From positions 3,224,001 through 3,288,000 of the forward strand of contig OZ020259.1 of the NCBI GenBank assembly GCA_963971285.1: 64,000 nucleotides of DNA. The letters run 5' to 3'. Under the pieces are notes generated by a model. It was not told the origin of the DNA, did no database searches, and saw nothing but the letters and a program-made list of their open reading frames with translations. This DNA comes from Astropecten irregularis (Eukaryota; Echinodermata; Asteroidea; Paxillosida; Astropectinidae). Positions within the stretch are counted from its first letter, which is position 1. The number at the start of each line of letters is the position of its first letter. Shown piece by piece: positions 46,638 to 57,168 of this stretch. Position numbers and translations under genes: made by a program.

Positions 46638-46980
46638 CAGTGGAATGCCGCTATAACGAACACCGTTATGCCAAACATTTGGCTATACCGGACATCATCC
46701 TTGGCTCCCAATTTTTGTGTTTAATGAGTAGGCATGCTAGACATTGTTCACTATAACGAACGACCACTAACAGACAATAGCGCTCCGCACTAATGACGTC
46801 ACAAAATCCCTGGATGTCAGACAAACATTGTCTCACACACGTAGTGTACATGGATGCACGCGCACACCCACACACGTTTGCATGGTTGCAATGTTTGTCT
46901 GAGATCCGTTGTTATTTTTAGCGCAAGTGCGGAGCGATATTTGTGTACATCCCTCCATGTTTATTATAGTGGCATTCCAC
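46638..46980. mobile_element. Pogo/Tigger-like MITE carrying a nested insertion
   Basis: The left end CAGTGGAATGCCGCTATAAC (after TA) is mirrored by ATTATAGTGGCATTCCACTA. CAGT-type ends with TA target sites and a CTATAACGAAC subterminal motif resemble Tigger/pogo elements (family knowledge, not verified). A second MITE occupies 46776-46942. Confidence 0.65.
46776..46942. mobile_element. Nested MITE with AATAGCGCTCCGCAC ends, copy 1
   Basis: The left end AATAGCGCTCCGCACTAATG and the right end GCAAGTGCGGAGCGATATT are imperfect inverted repeats. CAGACAAACATTGTCTCAC and GTTGCAATGTTTGTCTGA are inverted internally. The same element recurs in opposite orientation at 52937-53099. Confidence 0.8.
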
Positions 46981-47909
46981 TAATTGTACTTACTGTACAT
47001 ATTGTACAATCACCATCCACTTTTTCTAAAAAATGTACATGTACATGTGTGTGCACAACATGTGTACAACAAATTCTATAGAAACTGCAGTGCTACATGG
47101 TAGTATTTCAACACAGTCCATCATTTGTCTACATATTAGGCCCTACAAAGTTCCTGCCTGGTCAAGTGATGTACATGTATTTGTACTCAATCTACATGTA
47201 AGAACAGTTATTACATATAAAAGTGGCATTAAAATGTACTTTTGTGAAGCACTTTTTATTAAATTAATCACATAATGTAAAAGATTCAAGTACAATTTAT
47301 GGGCATAACATTACAGAATTTCAGTTCTGATGCAAAAAAAAAAATAAAGACTTTCTGAAAAAGAACATGATACATGGGCATGATGGGCTACAAGTATAAT
47401 GTACAATGTGTGTATACATGAAGTACAACAATACACAGTACAATACAGTGCCAGGTACCTAAATTGAAAAGGAAACTGAAATGTGGTTCAGTAATATTAT
47501 TCTAGTGTACCGGTATGCCAAAAAGGGGAAATTGACTTACAGTAACGTATACATAATGCAAATAAATTTAAATTCCAACAAGTATAGAAAATTAACCTAA
47601 ACCATACATGTGTACTCACTTCATTTGGATGGGACAATTCTATTCACGGACGGGCGGACGTTGAAGATGAACGATGAAAGAGTAACATAATGAGCAAACC
47701 AGGAGGACAGATACTTGATATAAATTATGATGACCAAGCTGGCACTTTGTTTGTAAAAATGACTGCAGAAAGTTGGGGAACTCTTCTAAATGTCAGGAGG
47801 AAATGGAAACACTCCAAGGGGGATATTCCGTCACTTCCAGGTTTTGGGCCAGGGGGGAAAGCCTTGCCAGTCCTGGCCTGTATACTGTATCCTGTGCAGT
47901 AGAAGCAAC

Positions 47910-47951
47910 AAGCTCCCCCCCCCCCCCCTCCAAAAAAAAAAAAAAAAAAAG
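47910..47951. repeat. Poly-C / poly-A junction
   Basis: A run of about 14 C, then TCC, then about 18 A, in HIVEP intron 1. This is low-complexity sequence. Confidence 0.85.
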
Positions 47952-49499
47952 CAGGACTTGGCAGGACGTCAACAAAGCCAGGAAACTATATATACTATAC
48001 TATATAGTCAGGCTGGTGAGCTGTGATTGGTTGATCCTTCTCTGCCCCAGAGAGAGGAGGGAAAGGGGGAGGGGCAACCTGCAGACCGCAGATAAGATCT
48101 ACTCTCGTACAGGTTCAGTCAGGCTGTCTGACTCCGAGTCTGGGATGGGATGTATACAGTGGACAAGCGAGGGCGCTGTTTACAATTTTAACACAGGGAC
48201 TTTGACATCAAGGCACTAGTGTGGTCTATTTTTTATGCTGTGCTGGATTGAGTGACAACATTTGCTGTGTGATAGTACGTTACCAGTGGTCATGTAATGT
48301 TTATTGTGACCTCTCATTTGTCAAAAACGGGTTTCTTATAAAAGTTAAAACTCTTGTTTTCATTAGATGTTACACAATGGTAATGTCCCAACAAGTTGCT
48401 GTCAACCTGGAAATTGACATTTTATTGATATTTTATTTAATTGAAAAAAAATAATAAAGGTTTTGCGCCCCAAAGGCCAAATTACATTTGAATCCGACTT
48501 AAATATGAAATTATCACAAATTTATCAATATTATCGTGTAATACAAAATACAACTTACAAAAAATGATTGGACATCAAATAATTTATTATGAAAATTTAC
48601 AACATGATTTACTGCACGATTAGAAAAGAAAAAAAAGTTTGTAGGCTAAATCTTGCCTATTTATTAAAAAGGCACGCAAATGCTCAGACAGCAATTCTCA
48701 ATTCTGAATTAATACCCCAGTACATGGGCTTCACACAGAGTCTGCACCAATGGTGATGCTACATACCAACATGACCAAGTGTCAAGCTTATGTATACTAT
48801 TACTAACCATTGCTCTGTATTACATTTGCCAACACGTACACGCACATGAACAAGTACTGTACAATACATCATGACATGCTGTACGTACAGTAACAAAATG
48901 ATACTGTTAGAATAATGGTACAACTACAAGAGCCTCTTTCCAACATATAATGTAGATGCACCGAATTATCACGGCACTTTCATGAGTCATTGCGAATTGG
49001 CCTCACGCATTTTGAAAGAGATTGTTGTTGCCCTTAGTTACCGTTCATGTTGATGTTCTCACCCATACACAAACCACTACGCTACTGTATACATGTGCAT
49101 ACGTGTACATGTACGTACGTTTGTTGTACAGTATGTTTAGTAGATTGTGCACAGTAGAATGTGCACAGCAGTAATACTGGTAAGCCATTAGTGGTCAAAC
49201 ATTAACCCAACAAGTCACTGCACTGGCACTCATGAAGCCTCATTGGAAGCCCAGTGTTTTATTTCTTATCTGCGCGGAACAGGAAACCGAACGAGAGTCA
49301 ATATTGACAGCGTTTGGCGGAGCGGCCTTTGAAACGGAAGATCTGACATCATCATGACCTCAGCAAGAAACTAATTGAATAATATCAGATTAGGAGCATC
49401 AAGGGGCAAAATGTAAAGTTCAATACTACTGGTACCATTAAAATTGGGCGAGGATTCAATGGTTTATTCATAGAAAAGAAAAACGATAACAGAAGACAA

Positions 49500-49556
49500 G
49501 AAAGATCCTGAGTAAGGATCGAAACGTCAGGCCCTCCTAAGCCCTAACTCCAAGCA
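49500..49556. mobile_element. Half-copy of the GGATCGAAACGTCAGG hairpin element
   Basis: AAAGATCCTGAGTAAGGATC followed by GAAACGTCAGGCCCTCCTAA and CTCCAAGC matches the right arm of the hairpin at 5399-5564. The local stem GATCC..GGATC precedes GAAAC. Confidence 0.65.
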
Positions 49557-50338
49557 AAAAAGAACGGTTTTCTAACATCTAGGCCCACCTGTCATATATG
49601 CACATTTTACACTTGTACTATAAATCTAAAAATGTTATTATAGCCATAATTATAAAACTCACTGTATGGACTACACTGTACATTAAACAAATTTACTATA
49701 AAATTGTGTACACGTGTACAATGTACAGTACATGGAGGCTACATAAACAGTGTACATAACATGTACATCCAAAAAGGGTTAACATTTTATTGTGTAGTAT
49801 ACATGTAATTTTAAAACCTTTACTTGGCTTCTAAGATTTGTTTACATCCAGTATAACCATAGGCCTACTACTGCACTGTTTACAGTATGTACCTGTACAG
49901 GTAGGTCGAACAACATTGTACATGTATGACATACTGTACATGTACACTGTATGTCCAGTACATCCCGTATACTGTATGTACAGTATAAATAACCGCACAT
50001 GCATGCACTTGTCTACACGTCTTGTGTGTGCTAACAGGTAAGAGTGCCATTTGCGCATCATAATATCCACATTAGCCTCATCAGGTTCATATACATGTAA
50101 AGTGTATGGTAGACTTGGCAACCGTCCAAATCTCTGTATACCACATCTAGTACTGTATGTGTATACATGTACCGGTATTTTGTACATCAAATTTCAGTAC
50201 ATACACCGCGCATCATAGTATGTGTACATAGTACACATGTTCAACGCTCAGAGATGGCTCAAAGCGCCATATTTCAACCGGGGACGCTCGCCACGGGTAG
50301 CCTAAATGTAGAATTTCCTGCATTCAGGACACCATTCC

Positions 50339-50386
50339 AAACCCTGACGAAGACCCAGTAGGGTCGAAAATTTGGCCAACACTAAT
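50339..50386 (+). ncRNA. Hammerhead-ribozyme-like core motif (tentative)
   Basis: The sequence contains CCCTGACGAAGACCCAGTAG followed by GGTCGAAAAT. It has the two conserved hammerhead boxes (CTGANGA and GAAA) separated by a GACCC/GGGTC hairpin. An extra A between CTGACGA and the stem departs from the minimal hammerhead, and I could not verify stems I and III. Penelope-like elements are known to carry hammerhead motifs. This may be only a transposon end. Confidence 0.3.
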
Positions 50387-50490
50387 AATTGGTGAGCACT
50401 TATTTCTTATCTCTTACACTGTACTTACAGTGCTATGCACAGTTCATCCAGTTCCATTGTGTTTAGTACATGTACAGTACATCTAGTATT

Positions 50491-50720
50491 AGATATGAGG
50501 CTTGAACCTAGGCTTAGGATTATTGTTCTACTAAGCGCCATTTTGTGTCCTATAGAAATGAAACGAAGGGTTTGAAAAACACGGCGAAGCTGGACCTTTT
50601 CTTCGTCAACGTTATGTCATGAGGCCCAATCCCCTTCATTTCATTTTTGGGCCTCAAATGGCGGTCTAGCGAAATAATATACACATGTACGTCCCATGCC
50701 TAGCTTCAAGCCTGGTTTCG
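50491..50720. mobile_element. Inverted-repeat element, AGGCTTGAACCTAGGCTTAGG family, copy 2
   Basis: ATGAGGCTTGAACCTAGGCT at the left and CCTAGCTTCAAGCCTGG at the right are inverted. AAGCGCCATTTTGTGTCCTA and AATGAAACGAAGGG in the interior match the element at 12281-12518 in opposite orientation. Confidence 0.7.
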
Positions 50721-50847
50721 TCTCGGCCAATAAATCCTCTTGCATTTAAATTGTGTATGAACATCAAGTATCACAGCTCAATAGATTGAGATTGGACAAA
50801 TTTGATTGGTCAAAAGTTAAAAACCCAATCATGTGCTTGCATACGAT

Positions 50848-51056
50848 CAAAAGATCAAAAGATTAAAAGATCAAAAATAAAAGAGAAAAGACTTACAGTA
50901 AGCAATACTGTGGCTGTTTTCACTGTTTTCTCAAAAAGTGGGCACCGTATGGAACTGAAATTTTCACAGATGACTGTTACATGTACTGTATCTGTCTTGA
51001 TGTTTTGGCCCATGAATCTGTAATTTCTTTGATAAAAACCAAAGTATGAGATTACC
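50848..51056 (-). mobile_element. TTAA-flanked MITE (family A), truncated copy
   Basis: The right terminus AACCAAAGTATGAGATTACC is followed by TTAA at 51057-51060. AGTGGGCACCGTATGGAACT and TTTTCACAGATGACTGTTAC are the reverse complement of the plus-oriented copies. The left half is missing beyond an (A)GATCAAAAGAT repeat. Confidence 0.8.
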
Positions 51057-52936
51057 TTAAAGTTTCAAAAATTTGAAGAGGAAACTACATATTGTACATG
51101 TATAAGAAACACACCCCTCCACCCCCCCCCCCACCTCAACCTTTCCATTGCCTAAACACTCCCTCCAAAAGCCAGTACCAGGTATTGCATTGTATCCAAG
51201 ACCATGGTATTTGGCATTGAATGCCCGGCTGGGCCGCTTTGTGCACCCAGACTCCAAACGCAGAGTCATGTGAGTCTTAGTTCCACTAGAGCCAGTCAGT
51301 ATTTGCACAATACTTGCAACCCAGTGACACATCGCCTAAGTATTGGCATTGTAATACACGCAGGTATTACATGTGTGGTACAATGTACACGGATGCTATT
51401 GCTAGTTGCTACACCTCCTGTAGCTGTGTACAATTGAATTGTAATATATGGTACTGTTAGTCAGGTGACTCTGTTATGATGAATGAGGCAATATCTAAAA
51501 ATAATTTATGCAGACATACACTGAACACTGTACAAAGTTTTACACAGACATATGTAAATGGCCCTTCAATTAGTCCTCATTAATAATACATGTACATTTT
51601 ACATGTAGCAATAGTAGAGAAACAAAAATACGTATTGTACAGTATACTACACTACATGAAGGCCTAACGCTAATGTATGTGTTGTGTACATGTATGGACA
51701 TGTACATGTACGTTTATGTATGTGTACATGTACATGTGCACTTTACTGCACTGTACCCACTACTAGGGATGTTCCGTTTTAAACATTGTATATGCAGTAC
51801 CCTCATCAACAAAGTTCGTGAACTTAATGTTTTTATCACCAGCAAAATTCACCCAATTTCCAAAATTTGTGGAGAGAAAATTGTTTTTCTGTTGACCTAT
51901 CACATAAAAATTATGTGTGATGCAATAAATTCTGTAAAGTTGTTTCAGGCCAGATTTGACACGGACTGACGTGATTTCACAAAGGAGTTCTGCCGAGTTC
52001 AAGCCTAGCTGATGGGTCTTAAAATGAATTAATCTACATGTACTATGTACATGTAGGTCGACTTCATCAATAGTCATCAACAATGGGGAAACATATCAGC
52101 CATTTTTACGACGTTTGTAGTATGACAGTGCATTTTTCAGCGCACCACTATGCATTAAAATGGAAATTACATGTAGTACACCTGTACCCTGTATGACACG
52201 ACGTGTACGGGTAAAATTCCTACAGTACATCCGAATTTGTCAGCAAATAACTCAAGATGCACTGAATATTCCGGTGCGTGACATGGCCGCAACAGACAGC
52301 TCAGCAATATACTGTACTGGCATGATCTCAGGCAAAGCACCCCATTCAAAAACATACATTACTCTACATGGGTTGAATAGGGCCTATATGTAGGCCTACT
52401 ACATGTATGTACATTTATGCCCCCCTGCAAAAATGCATTGCCACATGAAAAATAGTGACAAAATAAAACAAATTAACAAAATGGGTAACCTATAGGGTGT
52501 AAATACTTCACACATGGCCTAGTACAATGTAAATATCTACCAAATCTGAATTGAGTAGAACCGTTTTGAAATAAAGACCCAAATGTCACACTTTGCACCC
52601 CTTTAATTAAAAGAAACACCCATTGAAATGACACATGGCAATACTGTAATATAAATACCACACAATAAACATAATAAGCACATCTTGAAGATGAGTCACT
52701 AACCACTACACTGGGTCACTATATATACAGCTCAGATTGTGTGATTATTTCTTGACCAGCCCATCGGGTTAGTCACTTGTCAGCTGGTTGTAATATTCTG
52801 ACTATAGGCGTCCAACCATTTGTGTACGTTAAATTGAAAATACTACGGTATGTACATGTGTACATGTAGGATGCCATTTACTGCACAGCTGAGACCAAAA
52901 TGAGTCAAGCACATGCTGTACTTGACTCATTTTGCA

Positions 52937-53099
52937 AATAGCACTCCGCACTGGCGCTAAAAATAGCACCGGATCTCAGACAAACATTGCAACCATGCAA
53001 ACGTGTTCGCGTGTGCACGTGCATACGTGCGTGACAGCGTGAGACAATGTTTGTCTGACATCCGGGGATTTTGTGACGTCATTAGTGCAGAGCGCTATT
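52937..53099. mobile_element. MITE with AATAGCGCTCCGCAC-type ends, copy 2
   Basis: The left end AATAGCACTCCGCACTGGCG and the right end GTGCAGAGCGCTATT are inverted. The interior CTCAGACAAACATTGCAACC and GAGACAATGTTTGTCTGACA matches the copy at 46776 in reverse. Confidence 0.85.
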
Positions 53100-53155
53100 G
53101 CAGAGATCTGACTAGGCTCTAGTCAGGCTTCCAAGCGGTAATTAATGTACATGTA

Positions 53156-53457
53156 GGCCTTTTCACACGGCAGCCCTTTTTTTCACTGTGAACATTTATA
53201 TGATCATGGTTAACTCTTCAGAATTTCAACATTCTACTCGTCAACCATGCTCTGCATTCACACTACTTCAAGGTACTGTATTGGGTTCCATGGTACATAG
53301 GCCTAATTCAAACTAACACTCTCAAAAACTCAAAATTTTCAATACGCGTCAACCACTCTCGAGTCTAGACCCACCTTGCAAGTAGGGTTTAGTTTCAGCA
53401 AGGATTGAGTAAGCTAACACAGGTCCACAACGTGTTAAAATCGCAGTGTGAAAAGGA
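53156..53457. mobile_element. Element with GGCCTTTTCACAC ends, copy 2
   Basis: GGCCTTTTCACACGGCAGCC at the left and CGCAGTGTGAAAAGGAC at the right are inverted termini shared with 27151-27336. A second GTGTGAAAACACCT at about 53858-53875 suggests that the original right end lies beyond the hAT-like element at 53487. Confidence 0.6.
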
Positions 53458-53486
53458 CAGTCACTTTACATGGGTCAGACCCGTGT

Positions 53487-53842
53487 TAGGGCTGTAAATT
53501 ACGGATGATTTTGTAACTGGTTACCCATCTGCAATTTGGTTACGGTTAAGGTTACCCGTATAACAATCTGACAAAGAAAAACAAAGAGTTTGGGTCTTTC
53601 AGAAAATTGGTTGACAACAACATTCTTCTGTCAAGACACAAACGACAGAAATCATTCACATATCGTGAATTTAGATGGTAATAGTAATACCAAAAATGGT
53701 TGGGCCTGCATCAATAACAGATGTTTCAAAAAGAAACTTAGGCCCGTAAAAACTACATTTCGGTTAACGGAAACTGGAAAATGTAACCGGGTAACTGTTA
53801 ACGGACGGTTAACTGGGGAACCAGTTACAAACTGCAGCCCTA
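53487..53842. mobile_element. hAT-like MITE with TAGGGCTG ends
   Basis: The left end TAGGGCTGTAAATTACGGAT and the right end ACAAACTGCAGCCCTA are inverted. Subterminal GTAACTGGTTACCC and GGGGAACCAGTTAC are also inverted. TAGGGCTG termini are typical of hAT MITEs (family knowledge). Flanking 8-bp sequences ACCCGTGT and ACCCAGGA match only in part. Confidence 0.65.
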
Positions 53843-55751
53843 ACCCAGGAGATGTTTGAAGTGTGAAAACACCTCAACGAGGATCACTCTTGAGCATTGA
53901 GTTGACTGACTAGTGTTTGCATACCGAGCTTATGGAGTACCCAAATAGGGCCCCCCGCAGGCACACTAGCCTGTAACCATGGTAACTCAAGGTTTGTTAT
54001 AGCCATTCAATTATTCCAGTTGGGCGTCCCGTTTGTGATGATTGATTTTGAAGTCCGATTATCTCTTCACAGAGCGGAAGCCGGAAATTTTTCAAGACTG
54101 ATGGAATACAACTGGTACTTAATTTGGCAGAGATCAAAAGATGTGCACAATATGTGTACATTTCACATGCACACATATCTGCACATGTATGGCAGTTTGC
54201 TACATGTACAGGTAGTTATTAAATTACATGTAAGTAATTTGCTGTTTAAAAATCTAATTAGAGAAGAATTTCTTATTTATTTATTTCTGGGCACACTGGG
54301 CTTGAGTCGCTTGACACTAAGGGTTGCCAGGGCCACCAAAAATACACCATTAAGAATGATAATCTTTTTGGTAGCCCAATCGGGCGTACATGTAGGTCAT
54401 ACATGTAAGTGAGGAAAAGGTTTCCATTTGTTTGGTTACAAAATTGTGCATTATGCACACTGTGCACACACACACATACACAAGCTGTTTAACAGTTAAT
54501 TGTATGGGTCATGAATTTCAATTATAGCTCATTAAACCATACGTGCAATTGCCAATGTACGTTCATCTACAGTGTATGCATTTTGAAATTAACACAGACA
54601 GCGTCTTTCAGTCTAGCTGCATTCATTAACAGTACATGATTGTACAGTAGATGTACATGTTTTATTGCAGTACTGAACTGATGTACATTGTACAGCAATA
54701 GCACCAACAGTGTGCATACTAGTACAGTATGTGTAAAGGTATTGTATGTACGGTGTGTATACGTGATGTGTTGCACGTGTGTGTACACATGTGGTTGAAC
54801 TTGCAGTGGAAAATGCCACCAAAAAATTTAGTACATGTACATGGGACTACTGAATGTACACAAACCAATATTATAATGCGCCTCAAACACAGTTACAGTT
54901 AGCAGTTTTTGTACACATACAAAACTGAATACATCATTGGTACAGTATACATCACACCTACTACAACTACATGTAAGTACACTGCATATTAATATGTTAA
55001 TAATATTAACAGCAGGCCAGTAGGCCTACACTACAACTACAACTTCAATACATCATTACATGTACAATGTAGATTTCTCTTTTTACATTAAACATTAAAG
55101 ATGATAACGTTAACTTAAACGTGGTCTAAATTTCAACTTCAGCTAGGAAAGGGGAACCATATTGTAACAAATCTTTGCACATAACATGACAGTAGTAAAC
55201 TAAGTAATACAGTTGAGGGAACTTGACCCTGTATGGCTCCAAATCCTAAACATCACGCGCTCAACTAGTCAATGAAACAGCATTCCAGATATGAGGCCCT
55301 AGTCATTGACAACCTACACCCTCTGACTTGTCGAACAAACACATCCCAAAACCGCCCCAAAATCCATGCAAAATGCCCGCATCTTCCCCAAAACCCTTCA
55401 CGTGAGCATGAACAACGATGACATCATGGAAATGGCAGGCATTCTGGGCGAGAAAACGCCACGTTTCACCGAAATACCGCTCGTGATTCACGGCTGTCTA
55501 ACGTGACCTCCAGAGGGATGATGCGTCATGAATGGAATGTCGGCAATAGCTAAATGAGGGAACCCCGTACCAAATGCGAGAGGTATTTCCCCGTGTACAC
55601 CCCCAGAATTCAACCGAAAACATCACACATTTCGGTCCATTACACGATCGTGACGCTCACAAAACATCCACAATGGATAGGCTGTGGCTCTACCAGAGGG
55701 ATCGAGAATAATCAAACCATTAAATGTCGAAAATAAAGCAGAGAAACTTAC

Positions 55752-55791
55752 GTTTGAGGGCTTTGGGTTTGGACTGTTTTTGACGTGGCAT
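55752..55791 (-). CDS. HIVEP exon 1, initiator exon (first 13 codons)
   Basis: On the minus strand an ATG at 55791-55789 (A at -3) opens MPRQKQSKPKALK and runs into a consensus donor, C|GTAAGT, after one extra base. The Met-Pro-Arg-x-Lys-Gln start is the conserved N-terminus of vertebrate HIVEP proteins. The one-base overhang completes a Gln codon with exon 2, so the three exons total 8463 nt in frame. The gap to exon 2 is 12.3 kb. Upstream of the ATG lies 5'UTR sequence whose extent I cannot fix. Confidence 0.9.
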
Positions 55792-55844
55792 GATGAAGTG
55801 TGTGTGTATCCGGCACGGTTGTACACACAACTACAGTCCCTTGC

Positions 55845-55862
55845 TCAATTCCTGTGCGCCAT
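55845..55862 (-). promoter_or_regulatory. Possible upstream ORF in HIVEP 5' leader
   Basis: A GCCATGG-context ATG at 55862-55860 opens a five-codon frame ending in TGA at 55847-55845, 53 nt before the HIVEP start. It matters only if the leader is unspliced here. A CTGTAG-type acceptor between it and the ATG is possible. Confidence 0.3.
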
Positions 55863-56099
55863 GGCTGACTCGACGTCGGGAATTCCCGTCAAAATCTCGA
55901 TTAATATTCACTCCCAGGACACGTCAACACAAGCAGAACGTCCGCAGATAAACATAAGGCATCGTAGTACTGAAATCAACTCCTGAAACGGTGCAGGATC
56001 GGTCAAACGGCAGTGTTTTCTTCGCGGTTTTTTTTTAATACGAGGTGAAAATCGGCGTCGTTCGTGTTTAGTTACTCGGGGTTTGTGTTCATGTTATGG

Positions 56100-56150
56100 G
56101 CTAGCGGTGACGTCATTGGGTCTCCACCAACGCCGCCACGCCCCAGAGCG
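56100..56150 (-). promoter_or_regulatory. Putative HIVEP promoter elements (CCAAT, CRE, GC box)
   Basis: TGACGTCA at 56108-56115 is a perfect CRE. It overlaps ATTGG (CCAAT on the minus strand) at 56115-56119. A CCACGCCCC KLF/Sp1-type box lies at 56136-56144. They sit about 310-355 bp upstream of the HIVEP start codon. No TATA box was seen, so this would be a CpG-type promoter. Confidence 0.45.
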
Positions 56151-56818
56151 AGGCTGTACATTGTTGGCGCGTTTTTTCCCATCATCACAGTTATAGTCTG
56201 CTCCACGAATAATATTCTCGCTTCTTCGTATCCAATACTTTAATCCATTGAGTCGGGGACTAGGCATGGAAAAATCGTGGCACCTTCAATAGGTTTTTCA
56301 TTTACTAGTACGGCGATTGACAGAGTTACATAGTAAAACCAGGGATCGACTCAGAATCGCTGTCTGATGAGAAAAAAGAAAAAGATTAGGGCAGGTAAAA
56401 ATATACTAGTGCAAAGTACACGTAGAATGTTGAGATAGTCCTACATGAAATCGTTAATATTTCATTCAGAAAATTAGTGCAAACTGGCGTTGAAAATGCC
56501 AATCTTACCTTTATACAGGTAAAGCTTGGGAAAACTCCCCTTGAAACACACACACACCCCAAATGACAGGTATTATGGGGGCCTTAATAATTTAGGACCC
56601 CAGGAATTTTTCTCGCGTCTGGGTCTATAAATAGACTGCCTAGTTCGTGTCACTTGTAGTATTGCTGCCTCCATGTACTGGACGAATGTTAAAGACAGCA
56701 GTGGTGCCATTATAGACCATCACAAATAATGATTAATGTTAATCGAGTTCAGTTAATGTTTTCTAAGGAGGGGCTGGGAGGGGATTGGCTATTTAATGCC
56801 TGCATTAAAGGTAATATC

Positions 56819-57168
56819 ATACTTTCGTAACATACCGAAATAAACAACTTCACAGATTTACCTATAACTTACAGGGTATACATGTAATTAGATGGCGATG
56901 ATAGAAATATGCCGTTACAATTGTTCTTCGTGAAATGCTGTAATTTATATCCAGGAAAGAGTAAAACATGTGACCAAAATTATTTTTGATGTTTTAAAGA
57001 TCAAAAATAAAAGAGAAAAGACTTACGAAATACTGGCCATTTTTCACTGTTTTCTAAAAAGTGGGCACCGTATGGGACTGAAATTTTCACAGTTACTTTT
57101 ACTGTATCTTGATATTTTTGCCCATGAATCTGTATTTCTTTGACAAAAACCAAAGTATGATACTTCCT
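56819..57168 (-). mobile_element. TTAA-flanked MITE (family A), full-length copy
   Basis: TTAA at 56815-56818 and 57169-57172 flank AGGTAATATCATACTTTCG and CCAAAGTATGATACTTCCT. The element is 350 bp. Internal blocks (ATCCAGGAAAGAGTAAAACA, AGTGGGCACCGTATGGGACT) are the reverse complement of the copy at 32453. Confidence 0.9.

Larger units (their letters stand above)
41700..55100. repeat. TACATG/TGTACA-saturated intron sequence
   Basis: The self-complementary hexamer unit TACATG (CATGTACATGTA) occurs as short runs every few hundred bases or less throughout both HIVEP introns. Dense clusters lie at 41700-42010, 43720-44160, 47030-47060, 49880-50200 and 51670-51740. It is rare left of 29 kb. The many small open frames encoding His/Tyr/Met/Thr/Cys-rich peptides here are translations of this repeat, not genes. 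Confidence 0.85.
43422..55751 (-). other. HIVEP intron 1 (12.3 kb)
   Basis: Between the donor CAAAC|GTAAGT at 55751-55750 and the acceptor at 43423-43422. Apart from the repeats listed separately it holds no exon I can support. Small frames, for example 47690-47902 on plus, have no domains. Confidence 0.85.
55792..56818. other. HIVEP 5' leader and upstream flank
   Basis: The part from 55792 to about 56160 is CpG-richer than the introns and holds the presumed leader and promoter. From 56160 to 56818 no feature was recognised. Confidence 0.5.
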
